64,000 nucleotides of DNA, taken from positions 34,637-98,636 of the forward strand of contig CAYRTL010000004.1 of the NCBI GenBank assembly GCA_964427005.1. The letters are read 5' to 3'. A model generated the notes under the pieces. It saw only the letters and a list, made by a program, of their open reading frames with translations, did no database searches and was not told the origin of the DNA. Each line of letters opens with the position of its first letter. Position 1 is the first letter of the stretch. Made by a program: the position numbers and the translations under genes. This DNA comes from JAMXLO01 sp964427005 (GTDB taxonomy: Bacteria > Pseudomonadota > Alphaproteobacteria > Acetobacterales > Acetobacteraceae). Of the stretch, positions 60,788-64,000 are shown piece by piece.

Positions 60788-61744
60788 CTACGGCACCATC
60801 GCACCCTGCGCATTCACGTATAGCGCATATACGGAAGTGCTCGCGCACATGAACAGCCGGTCCTTCTTCTTTCCGCCGAAGCACAGATTCGCGCATCCTT
60901 CAGGCAAATGAATCTTGCCGATCAGATCGCCGTCCGGGGCGTAGCACCGCACACCGTCCTCACCAGGGTCGGCCCAGCCCATCGAGCACCACACATTCCC
61001 GTCGGCATCGGTGCGCAGACCGTCGGTCATGCCGGGCGCGAAGTCATTGGCGAAGACATGGCCGTTGCGCAGGCGCGCGCCTGCGACATCAAACACGCGG
61101 ATATGCGCCGGCCCGCCATGCGAAATACCGGAATCGACCACGTACAACCGATGCTCGTCTGGTGAAAAACACAGCCCGTTCGGCCGCACGAAGTCGTCGG
61201 CAACGATGCTGGCGGCGCCACTGAGCGGATCCAATCGATACACGTTCCGCGGCAGCTCGGCCTCGGCCTTGTGCCCTTCATAGGGTCCATCAATGCCGTA
61301 GCCAGGATCGGTGAACCACACCGCCCCGTCAGACGCGACCACGACATCGTTCGGGGCATTCAGCCGCTTGCCTTCGAACCGGTCGATCAGCACGGTGATA
61401 CGGCCATCGAGCTCCGTTCGCGTCACCCGCCGCGCGTCATGCTCGCAGGTGATCAGCCGCCCCTCGCGGTCCCGCGTGTTGCCATTGGCGTAATTGGAAG
61501 GCGCGCGGAAGACCGACAGGTGTCCGTCCTCCTCCAGCCAGCGCATCATCCGGTTGTTCGGAATGTCGCTGAACACGAGAAACCCACCATCGCGGAAATA
61601 TACCGGCCCTTCCGCCCAGCGGAACCCAGTGGCAATGCGCTCAATCGCCGCGTTGCCCTGCTTGTAAATGAATCGTGGATCGAGGCGTTCGATGCGCGGA
61701 TCCGGATAGCGTGTGTCCGGCAGGTTGCCGAGTGGCAGCGACAT
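60788..61744 (-). CDS. SMP-30/gluconolactonase family hydrolase
   Basis: A 318-residue beta-propeller enzyme. Metal-binding residues lie in WAEGPVYFRDGG, LNAPNDVVVASDGAVWFTDP, VRPNGLCFSPDEHRLYVVD and MTDGLRTDADGNVWCSM. It hydrolyses a lactone, often gluconolactone. Its ATG overlaps the GST stop (TGATG), so both genes form a unit. Confidence 0.9.
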   Translation of the reverse strand: MSLPLGNLPDTRYPDPRIERLDPRFIYKQGNAAIERIATGFRWAEGPVYFRDGGFLVFSDIPNNRMMRWLEEDGHLSVFRAPSNYANGNTRDREGRLITCEHDARRVTRTELDGRITVLIDRFEGKRLNAPNDVVVASDGAVWFTDPGYGIDGPYEGHKAEAELPRNVYRLDPLSGAASIVADDFVRPNGLCFSPDEHRLYVVDSGISHGGPAHIRVFDVAGARLRNGHVFANDFAPGMTDGLRTDADGNVWCSMGWADPGEDGVRCYAPDGDLIGKIHLPEGCANLCFGGKKKDRLFMCASTSVYALYVNAQGAMVP

Positions 61745-62394
61745 CAGAATTCCACCTCCAGCTCCTCGATTTGCTCCGGTTCAAGTCGCGCGGCCGCCAC
61801 CCACTCGGCGAGATCAGGCCAGCCCCAGATGTGCGCGCAATATGCCGCACAGAGCGGATCAACCGTGACCCCGTAGCTACGGAACCGCGTCACCACGGGC
61901 GCATACATCGCGTCCGCTACTGTCGGATTGCGGCCGAACAGCCACGGTCCCTGCCACGTGTCCAGGCATTCGCGCCAAATCTCGGTGATCCGGTCGATAT
62001 CCGCCTGAGCAGCTGACCATATGGCGATACGTCGCCCCTCGGTCCGCAGGTTCATAGGCAGTGACGAACGCAGCGCAGAAAAGCCCGAATGCATCTCCCC
62101 GGATATCGAGCGGCAGCGCGCGCGGGCCATGCGATCGCCGGGATACATGCCAGCCGTCGGGTTCGCTTCATTGAGGTATTCCGCAATGGCCAGCGTGTCC
62201 CACACAGTCACGCCGTGATGCTCCAGGCATGGCACACGGATCGATGAGGCGCGCAGCAGCAGCTCCGCCCGCGTATTCGGGTCATCCGGCGACACGACCC
62301 GCTCGTCGAATTCCAGCCGGGCGAGCCGGGCGAGCAGGAAGCCGCGCAACGACCATGACGAGTAGTTCTTGCTGCTGATCAAGAGCGTCGCCAT
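61744..62394 (-). CDS. Glutathione S-transferase family protein
   Basis: A 216-residue protein with a thioredoxin-fold N-domain (SSKNYSSWSLRGFLLARLAR) and the cis-proline loop (SSIRVPCLEHHGVTVWDTLA), then a helical C-domain. The ATG at 62394 has AAGGGACG upstream; the frame open to 62610 is not used. It may detoxify electrophiles or be a maleylacetoacetate-type isomerase. It is divergent from phaZ. Confidence 0.88.
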   Translation of the reverse strand: MATLLISSKNYSSWSLRGFLLARLARLEFDERVVSPDDPNTRAELLLRASSIRVPCLEHHGVTVWDTLAIAEYLNEANPTAGMYPGDRMARARCRSISGEMHSGFSALRSSLPMNLRTEGRRIAIWSAAQADIDRITEIWRECLDTWQGPWLFGRNPTVADAMYAPVVTRFRSYGVTVDPLCAAYCAHIWGWPDLAEWVAAARLEPEQIEELEVEF

Positions 62395-62483
62395 GTTGCG
62401 TCCCTTCATCGACCGTGCTCTACCGAATATAGCTTCCGAATCCGCCTGCACGAAAACCGTATGAACGCTGTTTCCGCCGGCCG

Positions 62484-63701
62484 ATGATGTACCAGTTCTA
62501 CCAGGCACAGGCGGATCTGTTGTCGCCGCTGCGTCAGTTCGCCGAAGTTGCCGCCCGACTGACAAGGCTGATGGACTGCGGCATCGGGACGCCACCATTG
62601 GTGCGGCCATTCCTTGCTGGATTGACCATGTTCGCCGAGTCGGGGTTGTCGCACCGTCGCCCGCCCTTCGGCATCGACAGCACTCTGGTCGGTCAGCGCC
62701 ATGTCGCAGTCATGGAGGAGCTAGCAGACGAGACCCCTTTTGGCACGCTTCTGCACTTCCGCAAGGAGAGCGAGCTCAATCAGCCGCGCGTCCTGCTGGT
62801 GGCGCCGATGTCCGGCCACTTCGCCACTCTGTTGCGCAACACCGTCGAGGTGATGCTGCCTGAACATGATGTGTACATCACGGATTGGAAGAACGCGCGT
62901 GACGTCCCGCTGGCGGCAGGGCGCTTCGGGCTCGACGAATTCGTGGACCACATCATCCGGTTTCTGCGTGTCATGGGATCGGGGAGTCACGTCATCGCGG
63001 TCTGTCAGCCTGCGGTGCCCGCGCTCGCCGCCGCTGCTGTCATGGCGGAGGCTGGTGATTCCGCACTACCGCACAGCATGACGCTGATGGCGGGTCCGAT
63101 CGACACACGGGTCAATCCGACCAAGGTGAATGAACTTGCCAAGTCACGCCCTATCGAATGGTTCGAGCGGCACCTGATCAGCGCGGTTCCCTGGCGATTC
63201 GCAGGTGCCTTCCGCCACGTCTATCCAGGTTTCGTGCAGCTTTCCGCGTTCATGGGCATGAACCTGGACCGTCACATCCGGGCGCATTTCGGTCAGTTCC
63301 GCAGCCTGGTTGGCGGCGACCACATCAGCGCCGATGCCCATCGGAAGTTCTATAATGAATATGGCGCGGTGATGGACCTTCCCGCGGAGTTCTACCTGGA
63401 AACCGTTGAACGCGTCTTTCAGACACATGATCTCGCACGCGGCGCACTGACCTGGCACGGCCAACCAGTTCGGCCGGAGGCGATCCGTCGCATGGGGCTG
63501 CTGACAGTAGAAGGCGAGCGTGACGACATCTGCGCCATCGGCCAGACAATGGCGGCGCTAGATCTGTGCCGCCGGATTCCGGTGAACCTGAAGCAGGAAC
63601 ACCTGCAGACCGGCGTGGGTCATTATGGCGTATTCAGCGGCCGACGCTGGGCGAGCGAGGTATATCCTCGAGTGCGCGAGATGATTCAGATTATGAACTG
63701 A
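62484..63701 (+). CDS. phaZ: Intracellular polyhydroxyalkanoate depolymerase
   Basis: A 405-residue alpha/beta hydrolase with a cysteine nucleophile at C174 in AVCQPAVPALAA, the intracellular i-PHB depolymerase type. The aspartate is in GERDDICAIGQT and the histidine in GVGHYGVFSG. It releases 3-hydroxybutyrate from stored polymer, which implies the cell makes PHB. The ATG is at 62484 (or 62487), 89 bases from the divergent GST start. Confidence 0.95.
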   Translation: MMYQFYQAQADLLSPLRQFAEVAARLTRLMDCGIGTPPLVRPFLAGLTMFAESGLSHRRPPFGIDSTLVGQRHVAVMEELADETPFGTLLHFRKESELNQPRVLLVAPMSGHFATLLRNTVEVMLPEHDVYITDWKNARDVPLAAGRFGLDEFVDHIIRFLRVMGSGSHVIAVCQPAVPALAAAAVMAEAGDSALPHSMTLMAGPIDTRVNPTKVNELAKSRPIEWFERHLISAVPWRFAGAFRHVYPGFVQLSAFMGMNLDRHIRAHFGQFRSLVGGDHISADAHRKFYNEYGAVMDLPAEFYLETVERVFQTHDLARGALTWHGQPVRPEAIRRMGLLTVEGERDDICAIGQTMAALDLCRRIPVNLKQEHLQTGVGHYGVFSGRRWASEVYPRVREMIQIMN

Positions 63702-63705
63702 GCGC

Positions 63706-64000
63706 ATGTGCGGCCGCTACGCATCCTTCCTTCCAGCCGAAGCACTGCGAGCACTGTTTCAGACGGTGAACCCGACGCCCAACTGGGAGCCGACGTGGAA
63801 CATGGCGCCAACACGCAACGCACCGGTCGTGCGGCTGCATCCGGAGACGCGCGCTCGCCATCTCGACCTGCTGCGCTGGGGTCTGGTGCCGCATTGGATC
63901 AGGGATCCCAAATCGGCGCGCCAGCCGATCAACGCGCGCGCAGAGAGCCTCGCCACGGCACCGATGTTCCGCGACGCGCTGGTGCGGCGGCGCTGTCTGG
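63706..64000 (+). CDS. SOS-response-associated peptidase (SRAP/HMCES-YedK family), 5' part
   Basis: 98 residues are seen before the window ends. It starts MCGRYASFLPAEALRALFQ, where Cys2 is the residue that forms a DNA-protein crosslink with abasic sites. Next come WNMAPTRNAPVVRL and LLRWGLVPHWIRDP, and the conserved PINARAES. It protects abasic DNA in single-stranded regions. It starts 4 bases after phaZ, so they are transcribed together. Confidence 0.95.
   Translation, partial: MCGRYASFLPAEALRALFQTVNPTPNWEPTWNMAPTRNAPVVRLHPETRARHLDLLRWGLVPHWIRDPKSARQPINARAESLATAPMFRDALVRRRCL

Noticed and set aside
1..64000. CRISPR array, tRNA or rRNA genes
   Set aside because: No regularly spaced repeats, and no cloverleaf-like or rRNA-like segments were recognised by eye in the intergenic spaces. 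A tRNA scan would settle small cases.

Overview
The window is GC-rich draft sequence with two 100-base assembly gaps. It most likely comes from an alphaproteobacterium of the Rhodospirillales, perhaps Acetobacteraceae-like. The evidence is a GcrA cell-cycle regulator, a ctaC-ctaD-ctaB-ctaG-ctaE aa3 oxidase cluster with SURF1, a DUF1285-Nudix-DUF6111-CCA block, two PmtA-type phospholipid methyltransferases and a PHB depolymerase. The exact genus is not determined. I saw no rRNA, tRNA, CRISPR array or transposase.

Layout. 1-4.9 kb: the 5' part of a very large DUF4347/beta-repeat protein on the minus strand, facing away from three tandem phage-tail-collar (microcystin-dependent protein) genes, then DUF6916 and a GNAT. 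4.8-6.3 kb: an M32 carboxypeptidase. 6.4-12.5 kb: a complete aa3 cytochrome oxidase structural and assembly operon on the minus strand. 12.6-14 kb: two different types of putative phosphatidylethanolamine N-methyltransferase side by side. 14.1-16.2 kb: cold-shock protein, TatA, GcrA and a CHAP lipoprotein. 16.4-22.3 kb: a livHMGF transporter operon containing a degenerate acyl-CoA synthetase and ending with the binding protein. 22.4-26 kb: an AtuA/DUF4387/hydrolase/amidohydrolase operon, convergent with it. 26-32.5 kb: glycogen phosphorylase, a hydrolase, an MFS carrier, and an amidase with a small overlapping partner. 32.8-37.8 kb: an EmrAB-like pump and an ABC exporter. 37.8-43.6 kb: DUF1285, Nudix, DUF6111 and CCA-adding enzyme, coupled to a two-domain putative glycosyltransferase and a methyltransferase. 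43.7-50.4 kb: a MoxR-DUF58-DUF4159-membrane protein operon. 50.5-56.5 kb: TPR-glycosyltransferase, phosphodiesterase-like protein, HDAC-like deacylase, racemase-like protein and nitronate-monooxygenase-like flavoprotein. 56.6-60.7 kb: truB-rpsO-cupin-pnp. 60.8-64 kb: SMP-30, GST, phaZ and a partial SRAP gene.

Most genes lie in tightly packed operons with ATGA, GTGA, TAATG or TGATG overlaps. Three families of palindromic repeats sit between genes. One lies between livG and livF and seems to supply the livF ribosome-binding site; another contains the start codon of the GNAT gene.

The least explained parts are the collar/DUF4347 surface cluster, the collapsed acyl-CoA synthetase inside the liv operon, the tandem of two PmtA types, the CCA-coupled glycosyltransferase/methyltransferase pair, and the cupin gene fused translationally to rpsO.
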